A stretch of 64,000 nt of DNA from JADZAI01 sp046348585 (GCA_046348585.1 JAXMDZ010000010.1:33231-97230); one strand, 5' to 3'. Numbered from the stretch's first letter, positions 39,774 to 48,658 are shown. Notes: generated by a model from the sequence alone, not told the origin. A program made the numbers and translations.

Positions 39774-40925
39774 ATGGCCGTCCGCGCGCTGGCCATCGAC
39801 CGGCCCAAGCCCTCGCCCCTCGCCAAGCTGCTCGACCTGCATTGGCCGCTGCTGCTGGCGGTGACGGCGATCGCCTCGATCGGTTTCCTGATGCTCTACT
39901 CGGTCGCCGGCGGCAGCCTGGACCCCTGGGCGATGCGCCAGATCGTCCGCTTCGGCGTCGGGCTGGTCATCCTGCTGACCTTCGCCATGGTCGACATCCG
40001 CATCTGGATGAGCGCCGCCTATCCCTTCTACATCGCGACCATCGGACTGCTGCTGGTGGTTCAGTTCGCGGGCACGTTCGGCAAGGGGGCCGAACGCTGG
40101 ATCGATCTTGGCGTCGTGCAGATCCAGCCGTCCGAGCTGATGAAGCTGGCGCTGGTGCTGGCGCTGGCGCGCTATTTCCACGGCCGCAGCTACGAGGACG
40201 CGATCAAGCTGAAATCGCTGATCGTGCCGCTGGGGCTGATCGGCATTCCGGTCGTGCTGGTGCTGATGCAGCCCAATCTCGGCACGGCGCTGATCCTGTG
40301 CTTCATCGGCGCCTGCATCCTGTTCGTCTCCGGCCTGCGCTGGTGGGTGATCATCGCCGGCCTGGCGGCGGTTGCGGCGGCGCTGCCGGTCGGCTGGGAG
40401 ATGCTGCACGACTATCAGCGCCAGCGGATCCTCACCTTCCTCGACCCCGAATCGGACCCGATGGGCGCGGGCTGGAACATCATGCAGTCGAAGATCGCCA
40501 TGGGCTCGGGCGGATTGTTCGGCAAGGGCTTCATGGGTGGCACGCAGAGCCAGCTCGACTTCCTGCCCGAGAAGCACACCGACTTCATCCTGGTCTCGCT
40601 GGGCGAGGAGTTCGGCTTCGCGGGCTGCATGATCCTAGTCGGCCTCTATGCGCTGGTGCTGCTGATCGGGCTGGCGATCGCGCTGGGCGCGCGCAGCCAT
40701 TTCGCGCGGATCACGGCGCTGGGGCTCACTATGAACTTCCTCGCCTATATCCTCATCAATATGTCGATGGTGATGGGGGTGATCCCGGTCGTCGGCATCC
40801 CGCTGCCGCTGGTTTCCTATGGCGGGACGGCGATGCTGACCGTGATGATGGGCTTCGGCATCCTGATGAGCGTCCATGTCCACCGGCAGACCGAGGTGCC
40901 GCGCCAGACCGGGTGGCTGATTTAG
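39774..40925 (+). CDS. rodA: Rod-shape SEDS glycosyltransferase RodA
   Basis: RodA polymerises lipid II glycan strands together with PBP2. 383 residues, ATG 39774, with about ten spans. SEDS landmarks are WPLLLAVTAIASIGFLMLYS, GKGAERWIDLGVVQIQPSEL, MKLALVLALARYFHGRSYED, VLVLMQPNLGTALILCF, QSKIAMGSGGLFGKGFMGGT, QSQLDFLPEKHTDFILVSLG and GIPLPLVSYGGTAMLTVMMG. The WID-x4-x-Q-PSE region and the D after PEKHT are typical. Last gene of the mre operon. Confidence 0.95.
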   Translation: MAVRALAIDRPKPSPLAKLLDLHWPLLLAVTAIASIGFLMLYSVAGGSLDPWAMRQIVRFGVGLVILLTFAMVDIRIWMSAAYPFYIATIGLLLVVQFAGTFGKGAERWIDLGVVQIQPSELMKLALVLALARYFHGRSYEDAIKLKSLIVPLGLIGIPVVLVLMQPNLGTALILCFIGACILFVSGLRWWVIIAGLAAVAAALPVGWEMLHDYQRQRILTFLDPESDPMGAGWNIMQSKIAMGSGGLFGKGFMGGTQSQLDFLPEKHTDFILVSLGEEFGFAGCMILVGLYALVLLIGLAIALGARSHFARITALGLTMNFLAYILINMSMVMGVIPVVGIPLPLVSYGGTAMLTVMMGFGILMSVHVHRQTEVPRQTGWLI

Positions 40926-40938
40926 TTCGCCGGGCGAC

Positions 40939-40967
40939 TGGACAGGCCGTGCGGGGTGCTCTATACG
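40939..40967 (+). promoter_or_regulatory. Promoter of tRNA-Lys
   Basis: TGGACA (40939-40944), exactly 17 bases, then TATACG (40962-40967) gives a good sigma-70-type promoter, 14 bases before the first tRNA base. It lies just after the rodA stop. Confidence 0.65.
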
Positions 40968-40981
40968 CGCCGCCTCCGGTC

Positions 40982-41057
<76 letters not shown>

Positions 41058-41108
41058 TTTTCCTTCATATAAATCAAAGACTTAAGAAATCGGCCGCGAG
41101 AACAAAGC

Positions 41109-41159
41109 GGAACATGGTCAAATCTTCGGATTTGACCAGGTCAAATCCGTGCCGTTCCG
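41109..41159. repeat. Nested inverted repeats and a direct repeat behind tRNA-Lys
   Basis: GGTCAAATC (41116-41124), TTCG loop, GATTTGACC (41129-41137) is a 9-bp perfect hairpin. A third copy, GGTCAAATC, follows at 41139-41147. An outer pair CGGAAC (41109-41114) and GTTCCG (41154-41159) encloses all of it. The element is richer in A+T than the chromosome and could be a small mobile remnant, a terminator, or an integration footprint. Confidence 0.6.
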
Positions 41160-41230
41160 AGGGGTCAGAGCTGGGAGCCGCCTAAGCCGCTACGCTGGCG
41201 GTATGCTGCGCCAGGCGGGAGGGGCGGGCT

Positions 41231-41770
41231 ATGGACGCATTCGAGCAGGTCGTTGCCGAGATACTCTGGCGCGAGGGCTATTGGGTCCGCACGTCGGTGA
41301 AAGTCGAACTCACCAAGGAGGAGAAGCGAAAGATTGGGCTGCCCTCCGCTCCCCGCTGGGAACTGGACGTGGTCGCCTACAATGCCCGCGGCAATTGCCT
41401 GAAGGTGGTCGAGTGCAAGAGCTATCTGGACTCGCGGGGCGTAAGGCTGTGCGGCTTCGACGCTGCCCATGCAGACGCCACCCGCTACAAGCTGTTCAAC
41501 AGCGCGCCACTTCGCGAAGTGGTCTTCGGACGTCTGTGTAAGCAGTTTGAGGAAGTGGGCGCTTGCCTGCCTGGCGTAACAATTCAGCTTTGCCTCGCCT
41601 GCGGTCGCATAGCATCTGACGCCGACCGTGAAGGCTTGCGGCAGCTCTTCTCCAAACAGGGTTGGGAATTGTGGGACGAAGAGTGGCTGGTACAGAGACT
41701 CCGGCACATGGCGAACGGTGGGTACGAAAACCAAGTGTCAGCTGTCGTAGCCAAGTTGTTGTCGCGTTGA
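41231..41770 (+). CDS. PD-(D/E)XK nuclease-like protein, 179 aa
   Basis: ATG 41231 begins MDAFEQVVAEILWREGYWVR. An EVVA-type N-terminal helix with acidic residues precedes the nuclease core: D46 in WELDVVAYN and E61-C-K63 in KVVECKSYLDSRG, spaced as in Mrr/restriction-like PD-(D/E)XK folds. The rest (GVTIQLCLACGRIASDADRE, LRQLFSKQGWELWDEEWLVQ) has no partner domain. It stands alone right after tRNA-Lys, with less biased codon use than its neighbours, so recent acquisition is plausible. A DNA-cutting or repair role is inferred from the fold only. Confidence 0.6.
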   Translation: MDAFEQVVAEILWREGYWVRTSVKVELTKEEKRKIGLPSAPRWELDVVAYNARGNCLKVVECKSYLDSRGVRLCGFDAAHADATRYKLFNSAPLREVVFGRLCKQFEEVGACLPGVTIQLCLACGRIASDADREGLRQLFSKQGWELWDEEWLVQRLRHMANGGYENQVSAVVAKLLSR

Positions 41771-41876
41771 CGGACTCCCCCGCATCCAAGTTGATCGAGG
41801 CAGCGCGCCGTTGATCGGGGTCAATTCGCCTGGGCTGGGCCGGCGTATCCTTAAGTCTTATTCGGCGGAGGCGACC

Positions 41877-42734
41877 ATGGCGGTCAGGAGCGGCGGGATC
41901 GGGCAGGCGGTTCGGGCGGGTCTGTGGGCCGGCGTGCTGGTGGCGTCGCTTGGCAGTGCGCTGGCGCAGGAACCGGCCCCCGACACCTCTGACGGTTTCG
42001 CCTGCACGGGGCCGTGCCTCGCGTCGCGCGATGTCTGCCTGAAGGCGGTCGAGATCTGGGCCCCGCGGGTCGCCAGCCTGGAGGAGATCATCCCCGGCCA
42101 GAAGCGCGAGCTCGACTCCTGGTTCGCCGCCATGCAGGAGGCGGAGAAGGCGCGCGGCTGGCTCGGCGCGGCGATCGACGCAGTGTTGGGGCTGACGAAC
42201 GCCCCCACACCGCCGCGCGTCCTGGCCGAGGTGAACCAGAACATGGGCGAGAAGGAGGGTTTCGGCGAAGTGCTGGCCGAGTGCCGGGCCGAGATCGCGA
42301 GGGTCGAGGCCCAGGCCGGGCCATCGCCCGCGCCCGCCGACACATCGAAGGCCGACTATCGCGCGGCTTTCGACGCCTTCGCCGTGCGGCTCGCCGCGCC
42401 CTACAAGGCCAAGGGCGACGAGCATTGGGAGATCGCCCGAAAGCTGAAGGCGATGTTCGACGCCTCGCCCTACGAATACCGCCTGGCGACCGAGGCCAAT
42501 TGGGAAGTCGGCTATTCGACCGCCTGCCGCGAAGTCTCCGAAAGGGTGCTTGCCCTCCGCTTCGGCGGCACCGAGGAGGGCGGAACATTTCCGCCGCCCG
42601 CCGACGACTATTGCCGCAAGCTGCTGGAGGAGCAGCCCTATTTCTGCGTCATGCCGCCGATGTGCTCCGATTGCGACACCGAGGCCTATGAACGCGATGC
42701 GGCACGCTGCTGCGCGGTCGAGGTGACGAAGTAG
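41877..42734 (+). CDS. Secreted cysteine-containing protein of unknown function, 285 aa
   Basis: GGAG at 41866-41869 and ATG 41877 define the start; MAVRSGGIGQAVRAGLWAGV with VASLGSALAQE is a signal peptide. The mature protein has cysteines in CTGPCLASRDVCLKAV, YSTACREV, YCRKLL, YFCVMPPMCSDCDTEAYE and RCCAVEV, most likely paired in the periplasm. A Glu/Ala-rich helical middle (LDSWFAAMQEAEKARGWLGA) links them. No family recognised. It is convergent with the HEXXH protein gene. Confidence 0.6.
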   Translation: MAVRSGGIGQAVRAGLWAGVLVASLGSALAQEPAPDTSDGFACTGPCLASRDVCLKAVEIWAPRVASLEEIIPGQKRELDSWFAAMQEAEKARGWLGAAIDAVLGLTNAPTPPRVLAEVNQNMGEKEGFGEVLAECRAEIARVEAQAGPSPAPADTSKADYRAAFDAFAVRLAAPYKAKGDEHWEIARKLKAMFDASPYEYRLATEANWEVGYSTACREVSERVLALRFGGTEEGGTFPPPADDYCRKLLEEQPYFCVMPPMCSDCDTEAYERDAARCCAVEVTK

Positions 42735-42743
42735 GCCCCGGGA

Positions 42744-43610
42744 TCAGCGGAAGATCTTCGCGCCGCTATAGGCGCTCGCATATTGCTGCGCCGCGTCCCC
42801 GGGCAGGAAGGCGCGCAGCGCTGCCTCCTGCGCCTCGATCGTGTCGTTGGCGGGATCGCGTGGCATGGCGGCGATCAGGTCGAACACCCGCGACGGCGAC
42901 TGCGCCCACAGCCAGTGGAAGAACAGGATGTTGCCGTAGTCCATCTGCGTCACCGCCTTGGCGCTGGCGATGTCGGCGTAGCCCAGATTGATCTTCTTCT
43001 GCGCATCGAAGCCCGGATAGGCGAGCATGGCGACGAGGTCGGCCGAGCCTTCCTTCCACCAGGCGGCCGATTCCAGCAGCAATTGATGCGACCAGTTCCA
43101 CGACTGGACGCAGTGGAAGGCCTCGTGCGCGACGATGAACTTGAACATCGCCAGGTTGGTCTCGGGCGTGAATCGCGATGCCGGAACGACGGTGAGCGCG
43201 ATGATGCACTCCGACCGTCCGCGCCAATAGGTGACGCCGGACATCATCGCTTCGCGCCGCTGGCCGTAGACCTCGACCGGCAGCACCGAGACGTTGTGGA
43301 AGTTCAGCTTGCGCTCGGCGGCGACGACGGCGAAGGCGCGGTCGATCACCTCGACGGCGGCCTCCTGGTATTCGGGGGGAAGTTCGGCGTCTTCCTCATC
43401 ATCCGCAAGGATGCGCAGCGTCACCGTCTGATCCTGGACGGTCAGCTTCGTGCGGGCGACTTCGCGGCAGTCCACGTCGTCGCGGTAGATCTGGCTCTTG
43501 AAGACCGGGCCGTTGCAGTCGATCGGCTCGCCGACCGGCTGGGCCGGGAGGAGCAGCGCGGGCGCCGGCGTCGCGGCGGCGACGAACGCAAGCACGGCGG
43601 TGACAAGCAT
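42744..43610 (-). CDS. Secreted HEXXH metalloprotease-like protein, 288 aa
   Basis: The signal peptide MLVTAVLAFVAAATPAPALL precedes a domain with the zinc motif H162-E163-A-F-H166 (IVAHEAFHCVQSWNWS). Downstream, E180 or E187 (WWKEGSADLVAML) could be the third ligand, which is the gluzincin layout of peptidase MA-like proteins. Cysteines at DCNGP, DCREV, SECIIA and HCVQS may form disulfides. Substrate unknown. It may be a periplasmic peptidase; activity is inferred from the motif. It ends 9 bases from the preceding convergent gene. Confidence 0.65.
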   Translation of the reverse strand: MLVTAVLAFVAAATPAPALLLPAQPVGEPIDCNGPVFKSQIYRDDVDCREVARTKLTVQDQTVTLRILADDEEDAELPPEYQEAAVEVIDRAFAVVAAERKLNFHNVSVLPVEVYGQRREAMMSGVTYWRGRSECIIALTVVPASRFTPETNLAMFKFIVAHEAFHCVQSWNWSHQLLLESAAWWKEGSADLVAMLAYPGFDAQKKINLGYADIASAKAVTQMDYGNILFFHWLWAQSPSRVFDLIAAMPRDPANDTIEAQEAALRAFLPGDAAQQYASAYSGAKIFR

Positions 43611-43813
43611 CGATCAAGGCTCCGAAACGGCGACTCGCCGTCAGCCTAAGGCCCCGAACCTTAACGGAGGCCCGATCCGGGCCCTCCCAATTCTCGTCAA
43701 TTTGAAGCGACGGATCGGCGGGCGCGCAGCCGTTTGTCGCAGAACCGGCGCTGGCGCCGTCCGTCCGGCGGGCGCAGCATAAGGCGCGGGGCGTGACCTG
43801 GAAGGAGGCTGCA

Positions 43814-44080
43814 ATGCCTGGACTGGAGATCATCGTCGTCTGGATGGCCGTGGGCGCCATCGCCGGCTGGCTGGCCGGCATGCTCGTCAGGGGGGCCGGG
43901 TTCGGCCTCGCCGGAAACGTCATCGTCGGCATAGCCGGGGCTGCGCTCGCCGGTTGGCTGCTACCCCGCCTCGGCGTCCACTTGACGGTGGGCGGACGAC
44001 TGACGACGCATGTCGCCCAGGCGGCGATCGGCGGCGTTGTGGTGCTGGTGCTGCTGACGCTGGTGCGCCGCAGGGCCTGA
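43814..44080 (+). CDS. GlsB/YeaQ/YmgE-family membrane protein, 88 aa
   Basis: AAGGAGG at 43802-43808 precedes ATG 43814 (a GTG at 43793 is in frame but without such a site). Three membrane helices are visible: EIIVVWMAVGAIAGWLAGML, FGLAGNVIVGIAGAALAGWL and AAIGGVVVLVLLTLVRRR. The GxxxGWLAG and GxxGNxxxGxxGA patterns are those of the transglycosylase-associated (GlsB/YeaQ) family, small stress-linked inner-membrane proteins of unclear function. Confidence 0.8.
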   Translation: MPGLEIIVVWMAVGAIAGWLAGMLVRGAGFGLAGNVIVGIAGAALAGWLLPRLGVHLTVGGRLTTHVAQAAIGGVVVLVLLTLVRRRA

Positions 44081-44084
44081 CCTT

Positions 44085-44891
44085 TCAGCGCTCAAGGAAA
44101 TCCGATTTCAGCAGCGTCCTGTCGACGACGCGCACGATGCGGCTGTCGGGTTTCGCCAGTTCGGGCCGCTTGCCGCCATACTCGGACCGGTCGAGCAGGT
44201 CTCGGATCACGTTGAGCCGCGCGCGCTTCTTCGAATTGGCGTGGACCGCCGTCCACGGCCCGCGCTTGTGGCAGGTGCGCACGAACATCCGGTCGCGCGC
44301 GGCGGTGTAGTCGTCGAACTTGGCCATCGCCTTGGCGTCGATGGGCGAGACCTTCCACTGCTTGAGCGGGTCCTTGCGCCGCGCCTCCAGCCGCTCCTTC
44401 TGCTCGGACCGCGAGATGTCGAGATAGTATTTGAAGAGCTGGATACCCGACTTGACCAGCATGGTTTCGAAGTCGGCGACCTCGTCGAAGAAATGCTCGG
44501 TCTGCTCCGGCGTACAGAATCCCATCACCGGCTCGACGCCGGCCCGATTGTACCAGGAGCGATTGAACAGCACGAACTCGCCGGCCGAGGGCAGGTGGCT
44601 GACGAATCGTTGGAAATACCACTGCGAGACTTCGCGGTCGGAAGGCTTGGGCAGGGCGACGACGCGCGTCTCGCGCGGCGAGAGGTTCTCGACCATGCGC
44701 TTGATCGTGCCGTCCTTTCCGGCGCCGTCGCGGCCCTCCATGACCACCAGCACCTTCTCGCCGTTGGCGATGATGTCGCGCTGGAACTTCACCAGCTCGA
44801 CCTGGAGGTCGTAGAGGGCGGCCTCGTAATCCTCGTCGGACAGCGAATCCGGCTTGCCGTTCCCGTTACCGTTCTTGCCCTTCTTCGCCAT
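44085..44891 (-). CDS. ppk2: Polyphosphate kinase 2
   Basis: PPK2 enzymes transfer phosphate between polyphosphate and nucleotides. 268 residues from ATG 44891, after a Lys/Asn/Gly-rich start. The core shows LYDLQVELVKFQRDIIANGE, the Walker A GRDGAGKDGTIKR, PSDREVSQWYFQRFVSHLPS, the lid/Walker B region LFNRSWYNRAGVEPVMGFCT, FKYYLDISRSEQKERLEARR and KDPLKQWKVSPIDAKAMAKF. Single-domain, class I-like. Direction (polyP synthesis or use) cannot be told from sequence. Confidence 0.92.
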   Translation of the reverse strand: MAKKGKNGNGNGKPDSLSDEDYEAALYDLQVELVKFQRDIIANGEKVLVVMEGRDGAGKDGTIKRMVENLSPRETRVVALPKPSDREVSQWYFQRFVSHLPSAGEFVLFNRSWYNRAGVEPVMGFCTPEQTEHFFDEVADFETMLVKSGIQLFKYYLDISRSEQKERLEARRKDPLKQWKVSPIDAKAMAKFDDYTAARDRMFVRTCHKRGPWTAVHANSKKRARLNVIRDLLDRSEYGGKRPELAKPDSRIVRVVDRTLLKSDFLER

Positions 44892-45029
44892 CGCGGAAAC
44901 CTTCCATCGCCGTCGGGGCGTTCATTGAAACGGAGTTGCGCAAAAGCGCAACCAGCCGTTCCGCGGGCGCGTTGTGGGGCGCTGGAGGTCCGCCTATCAT
45001 AACGTCAAGCTGAGCGAGGACGCGCAGAA

Positions 45030-46094
45030 ATGGCCGATCTCTTCGAGAACCCGATAGGGACCGACGGATTCGAATTCGTCGAATACACCGCCCCCGACAC
45101 CGCCGAGCTCGGACGCCTGTTCGTGCAGATGGGCTTCCGCGCCGTGGGCAAGCACCGCTCCAAGGACGTGACGCTCTACCGCCAGGGCGACGTCAATTTC
45201 ATCGTCAACGCCGAGCCGGACAGCCACGGCGCGAAATTCGCCGCCGCGCATGGGCCGTCGGCCTGCGCCATGGGCTTCCGGGTGCGCGACGCGGCCAAGG
45301 CCTACAAGAAGCTGCTGGCGCTGGGGGCCGAACCGCACGACGCCGATGTCGGGCCGATGGAGCTGCACATCCCGGCGATCAAGGGGATCGGCGGCAGCGT
45401 CATCTATCTCATCGACCGTTATGGCGACCGTTCGATCTACGACGTCGATTTCGTGCCCACCGATCCGGCGCGCGGCTTCGAGCATCTGGGCGCGGGACTG
45501 ACCGAGATCGATCACGTCACCCACAACGTCTATCGCGGCAACATGGACAAGTGGGCGGGCTTCTACGAGAAGCTCTTCAATTTCCGCGAGATCCGCTATT
45601 TCGACATCGAGGGCAAGCTGACTGGGCTCAAGAGCCGGGCGATGACCAGCCCTGATGGCAAGATCCGCATTCCGATCAACGAAAGCTCGGACGACAAGTC
45701 GCAGATCGCCGAGTATCTCGACCTCTACAAGGGCGAGGGGATTCAGCATATCGCGCTGGGGGTGCGGGACATTTACTATTCGGTTGAGCAGCTTGCGGCG
45801 CATGGCGTGAAATTCCAGGACACGCTCGACGCCTATTTCGACCTGATCGACGAACGCTTGCCCGGCCATGGCGAGGATGTCGCCCGGCTGCGCGCCGACC
45901 GCATCCTGATCGACGGCGGCCCGGATCAGGGCCTGCTGCTTCAGATCTTCACGCAGAACGCGATCGGGCCGATTTTCTTCGAGATCATCCAGCGCAAGGG
46001 CAATCAGGGCTTCGGCGAAGGCAATTTCCGGGCGCTGTTCGAGTCGATCGAACTCGACCAGATCCGCCGCGGCGTGCTCGCACCGACGGCCTGA
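45030..46094 (+). CDS. hpd: 4-Hydroxyphenylpyruvate dioxygenase
   Basis: Converts 4-hydroxyphenylpyruvate to homogentisate in tyrosine degradation, an Fe(II) enzyme. 354 residues from ATG 45030 (GAGGACGCG upstream). Two vicinal-oxygen-chelate domains; iron ligands H162 (TEIDHVTHNVY), H240 (GIQHIALGV) and E318 (FFEIIQRKG). The conserved ends GNQGFGEGNFRALFESIELD and QIRRGVL match HPPD. It is followed 4 bases later by maiA, the next-but-one step. Confidence 0.95.
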   Translation: MADLFENPIGTDGFEFVEYTAPDTAELGRLFVQMGFRAVGKHRSKDVTLYRQGDVNFIVNAEPDSHGAKFAAAHGPSACAMGFRVRDAAKAYKKLLALGAEPHDADVGPMELHIPAIKGIGGSVIYLIDRYGDRSIYDVDFVPTDPARGFEHLGAGLTEIDHVTHNVYRGNMDKWAGFYEKLFNFREIRYFDIEGKLTGLKSRAMTSPDGKIRIPINESSDDKSQIAEYLDLYKGEGIQHIALGVRDIYYSVEQLAAHGVKFQDTLDAYFDLIDERLPGHGEDVARLRADRILIDGGPDQGLLLQIFTQNAIGPIFFEIIQRKGNQGFGEGNFRALFESIELDQIRRGVLAPTA

Positions 46095-46098
46095 GGCG

Positions 46099-46746
46099 AT
46101 GGGCGCGCTGATCCACTACACCTACGCCGCCTCCTCGGCCGCCTACCGGACGCGGATCGCGCTGAATTTCAAGGGCCTCGCCGCCGAGGAACGCTATGTC
46201 CATCTGCTGAAGGACGGCGGCCAGCAGCACGGCGCGGCCTATGCCGGGGTCAACCCGCAGGAGATCGTGCCGGCGCTGGTCGATGACGGGCAGGCGATCG
46301 GTCAGTCGCTGGCGATCGTCGAGTATCTGGACGAGGTCTATTCCGAGCCGCCGCTGCTGCCGCGCGCGCCGCTGGCCCGCGCCCGCGTGCGCCAGGTGGC
46401 TCTGGCGATCGCCTGCGACATCCATCCGCTGAACAACCTGCGGGTGCGCCAGTATCTCGCCGGATCGCTGAAGGCGGACGAGGCGACCGTCACGGCCTGG
46501 ATGCGCCACTGGATCGAGCTGGGATTCGCGGCGGTGGAGCGGTTGCTGGACGCCGACGGGCCCTATGCCTGCGGCCCGGCGCCGACGATGGCCGACGTGG
46601 TGCTGGTGCCGCAGGTCTTCAATGCGCGGCGGATCGGCATGGCGATGGACGCCTGGCCGCGCATCGTGCGGGCCGACGCGGCGGCGCGCGGCCTTGCCGA
46701 GTTCGCGGCGGCGGCCCCGGATCGCCAGCCGGATTTCGGGTCGTAA
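46099..46746 (+). CDS. maiA: Maleylacetoacetate isomerase (zeta-class GST)
   Basis: Isomerises maleylacetoacetate to fumarylacetoacetate with glutathione. 215 residues from ATG 46099. The N-terminal thioredoxin fold has the SSxxxR pocket as SSAAYRTRIALNFKGL (usually SSCxxR), NPQEIVPALVDDGQAIGQSL and AIVEYLDE; the helical domain has IACDIHPLNNLRVRQYL and GPAPTMADVVLVPQVFNARR. The Cys of SSC is Ala here, as in some bacterial members. No homogentisate dioxygenase or fumarylacetoacetase gene is in the window. Confidence 0.85.
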   Translation: MGALIHYTYAASSAAYRTRIALNFKGLAAEERYVHLLKDGGQQHGAAYAGVNPQEIVPALVDDGQAIGQSLAIVEYLDEVYSEPPLLPRAPLARARVRQVALAIACDIHPLNNLRVRQYLAGSLKADEATVTAWMRHWIELGFAAVERLLDADGPYACGPAPTMADVVLVPQVFNARRIGMAMDAWPRIVRADAAARGLAEFAAAAPDRQPDFGS

Positions 46747-46747
46747 A

Positions 46748-47770
46748 TTAGGCCGAAGGGGCGGGCGGGCTCGTCTCGGGGTCGGCCATGCGCCGCCCGA
46801 GCAGCCGGAAGACGGCGACGAACGCCGCCTGTCCGACGATCGCGCCGAGCGCGGCCCAGCCTCCCGCCATCGCCGCCAGCGTGCCGAGCCCGGCGACCGC
46901 GAGATAGAGCGGCATGCTGAGGACGCCGACCGCATGGCGCAGGATGTGGTGGAGGTGCTGGCGGTCCGGCTCGAAGGGCGAACGGCCGCGGCCGCGGCGT
47001 TCCAGCATCAGCCAGACGCAATCGACGACCGGCACCGTCATCACGGCGACGATCTGGCCGTGGTCGATGGCGCCGCTGCCCGCGCCTGCGAGCATCAGGC
47101 CGATGACGAAGGCGCCGATGCCGTAGGCGCCGATATCGCCCAGGAAGACCAGTCCGGCGAGATTGAAGGCCAGGACGACGGCAAGGCCAGCCCCGGCGAT
47201 TATGGCGGCCTCGCTCCAGCCGGGGCCGAGCTTGGCGGCGAGGAAGGCGAGCCAGATCAGCAGCAGGCCGGGACAGAGACCGTTCTGACCGTCGGCCATG
47301 TTGATGGCGTTGAGCGCCCCGGCCGCGCCGACGATCGCAAGTAGCGCCAGCGCGCCCGCGCCAAGGGGAACCGCGACGCCGCCGAATCTGAAATCCGGCG
47401 GCATGAGATGGGGTGACATCAGCACCAGCCCGGCGAACAGAGCCAATGTCATAAGCAACCGCCGCGAGGGCCGCACCTCGATGCGGTCGTCGGCGTAGCC
47501 GATGAGGAAGAAGCCGAACACCACGGCATAGAGGATGGCGACCGCCGCGTCGGGCGCGCCGCCCGAAACGGCTTCGACGCAGGCAAGGGCGATCGCCGGG
47601 AAGACCGCCAGCCCGCCGACCAGCGGCGTGATGCGGGCGTGAAACTTGCGGCGCGAGTCGGGAATGTCGAGGAGATGCACCGTGCGCGCGATCGGCATGC
47701 GCAGCAGGCAGACCGTCAGCGCGCCGGCTGCCGCGAAGGCGCAGGGCAGTGCAGTGGCTGGCAGCTGCAC
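46748..47770 (-). CDS. WecA/TagO-like polyprenyl-phosphate sugar-1-phosphate transferase
   Basis: Starts a lipid-linked glycan by moving a sugar-1-phosphate from UDP-sugar to undecaprenyl phosphate. I chose GTG 47770 because GGGAGG lies at 47779-47784; an upstream start at 47848 would add a 26-residue polar stretch. About 340 residues with ten or so spans. Family motifs: DDRIEVRPSRRLL, NAINMADGQNGL (NxxNxxDGxxGL), FLGDIGAYGIG and DRQHLHHILR. It heads a run of minus-strand envelope genes with GT2 and acyltransferase behind it. The sugar is unknown. Confidence 0.85.
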   Translation of the reverse strand: MQLPATALPCAFAAAGALTVCLLRMPIARTVHLLDIPDSRRKFHARITPLVGGLAVFPAIALACVEAVSGGAPDAAVAILYAVVFGFFLIGYADDRIEVRPSRRLLMTLALFAGLVLMSPHLMPPDFRFGGVAVPLGAGALALLAIVGAAGALNAINMADGQNGLCPGLLLIWLAFLAAKLGPGWSEAAIIAGAGLAVVLAFNLAGLVFLGDIGAYGIGAFVIGLMLAGAGSGAIDHGQIVAVMTVPVVDCVWLMLERRGRGRSPFEPDRQHLHHILRHAVGVLSMPLYLAVAGLGTLAAMAGGWAALGAIVGQAAFVAVFRLLGRRMADPETSPPAPSA

Positions 47771-47857
47771 GCGGCGCGCCTCCCTTGTGTCCTTGTCGGA
47801 TTCTTCTAGGGGGTCGGCGGCGGGTGAAGCAATCGCCGCGCCGCACATTGTATTGAT

Positions 47858-48658
47858 TCAAACTTGTGCGGCGTCGTCCGCGCGGGCGGTGCGGCCGCTC
47901 AACCTCAGGAGGCGGCCGTGCAGGACTTCGCGAATCTTCTGTGGATAACGCGAAAAGACGGTCCACGGCGTCGCGGGAATGCCATTGGCGCGGCAGCTGC
48001 GCAGCAGTTCGGCCGAGGCGGCGCGGCTGGCCTTCAACCCCTGGGTGCTGAGGCCGCCGAGCCGCATATAGGTGACGACGCCCGGGCGGTAGGCGGCGCG
48101 GAAACCGGGCGTGAGGATCAACCGGGCCATCAGGTCGAAGTCGGCGGCCCGGCGATAGGAGGTGTCGAAACCGCCGGCCGCCCGCAGCGCCCCGGTGCGC
48201 GCATAAAAGGCGGGGTGCGGCGGCGCGACGCCGCGATGGAGCTTGCGGGCCGGTGCGCCGTCGCCGCGGATCATCCGCGCCGGGCGGTCGGCCGCATCGA
48301 CCTGGAGCACGTCGCCGATCGCCGCGTCGGCGCCGGTCTGACGCACGGCGGCGATGAGGCCGGCCAGCGCCTGCGGATGGGCAAAGGCGTCATCCGCGTT
48401 GAGAAAGCCGGTCAGCATTCCGCTCGCCAGCGCGAGCCCCTTGTTCATCGCGTGATAGAGTCCGCGATCGGGTTCGGACACGACATGAGCGAAGCCGTCG
48501 CGATAGCGCGCCACGATATCGAGCGTCGCGTCGGTCGAGCCGCCGTCGATGAGGATGTGCTCGACCTCGACGCCCTTCTGCGCCCGGACGGAGCGGATCG
48601 TCCGCTCGATCGTCGCGCCGGCGTTGAGGCAGACCGTGACGACCGAGACGACCGTCAC
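47858..48658 (-). CDS. Family 2 glycosyltransferase
   Basis: A 266-residue GT-A enzyme from GTG 48658, which overlaps the acyltransferase stop (GTGA). VSVVTVCLNAGATIERTIRS, VEHILIDGGSTDATLDIVAR, SEPDRGLYHAMNKGLALASG and FLNADDAFAHPQALA (the DxD metal site reads NADD) identify GT2. Towards the end RRAADFDLMARLILTP resembles the ED catalytic-base region (here AD-F-D). The protein is cytoplasmic or peripheral; it probably extends an envelope glycan begun by the WecA-like transferase next to it. Confidence 0.88.
   Translation of the reverse strand: MTVVSVVTVCLNAGATIERTIRSVRAQKGVEVEHILIDGGSTDATLDIVARYRDGFAHVVSEPDRGLYHAMNKGLALASGMLTGFLNADDAFAHPQALAGLIAAVRQTGADAAIGDVLQVDAADRPARMIRGDGAPARKLHRGVAPPHPAFYARTGALRAAGGFDTSYRRAADFDLMARLILTPGFRAAYRPGVVTYMRLGGLSTQGLKASRAASAELLRSCRANGIPATPWTVFSRYPQKIREVLHGRLLRLSGRTARADDAAQV

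Noticed and set aside
46099..46746. maiA inactivated because the SSC pocket cysteine is Ala.
   Set aside because: The serine and the arginine of the pocket are kept and the operon with hpd is intact; the Cys is not conserved in all members.
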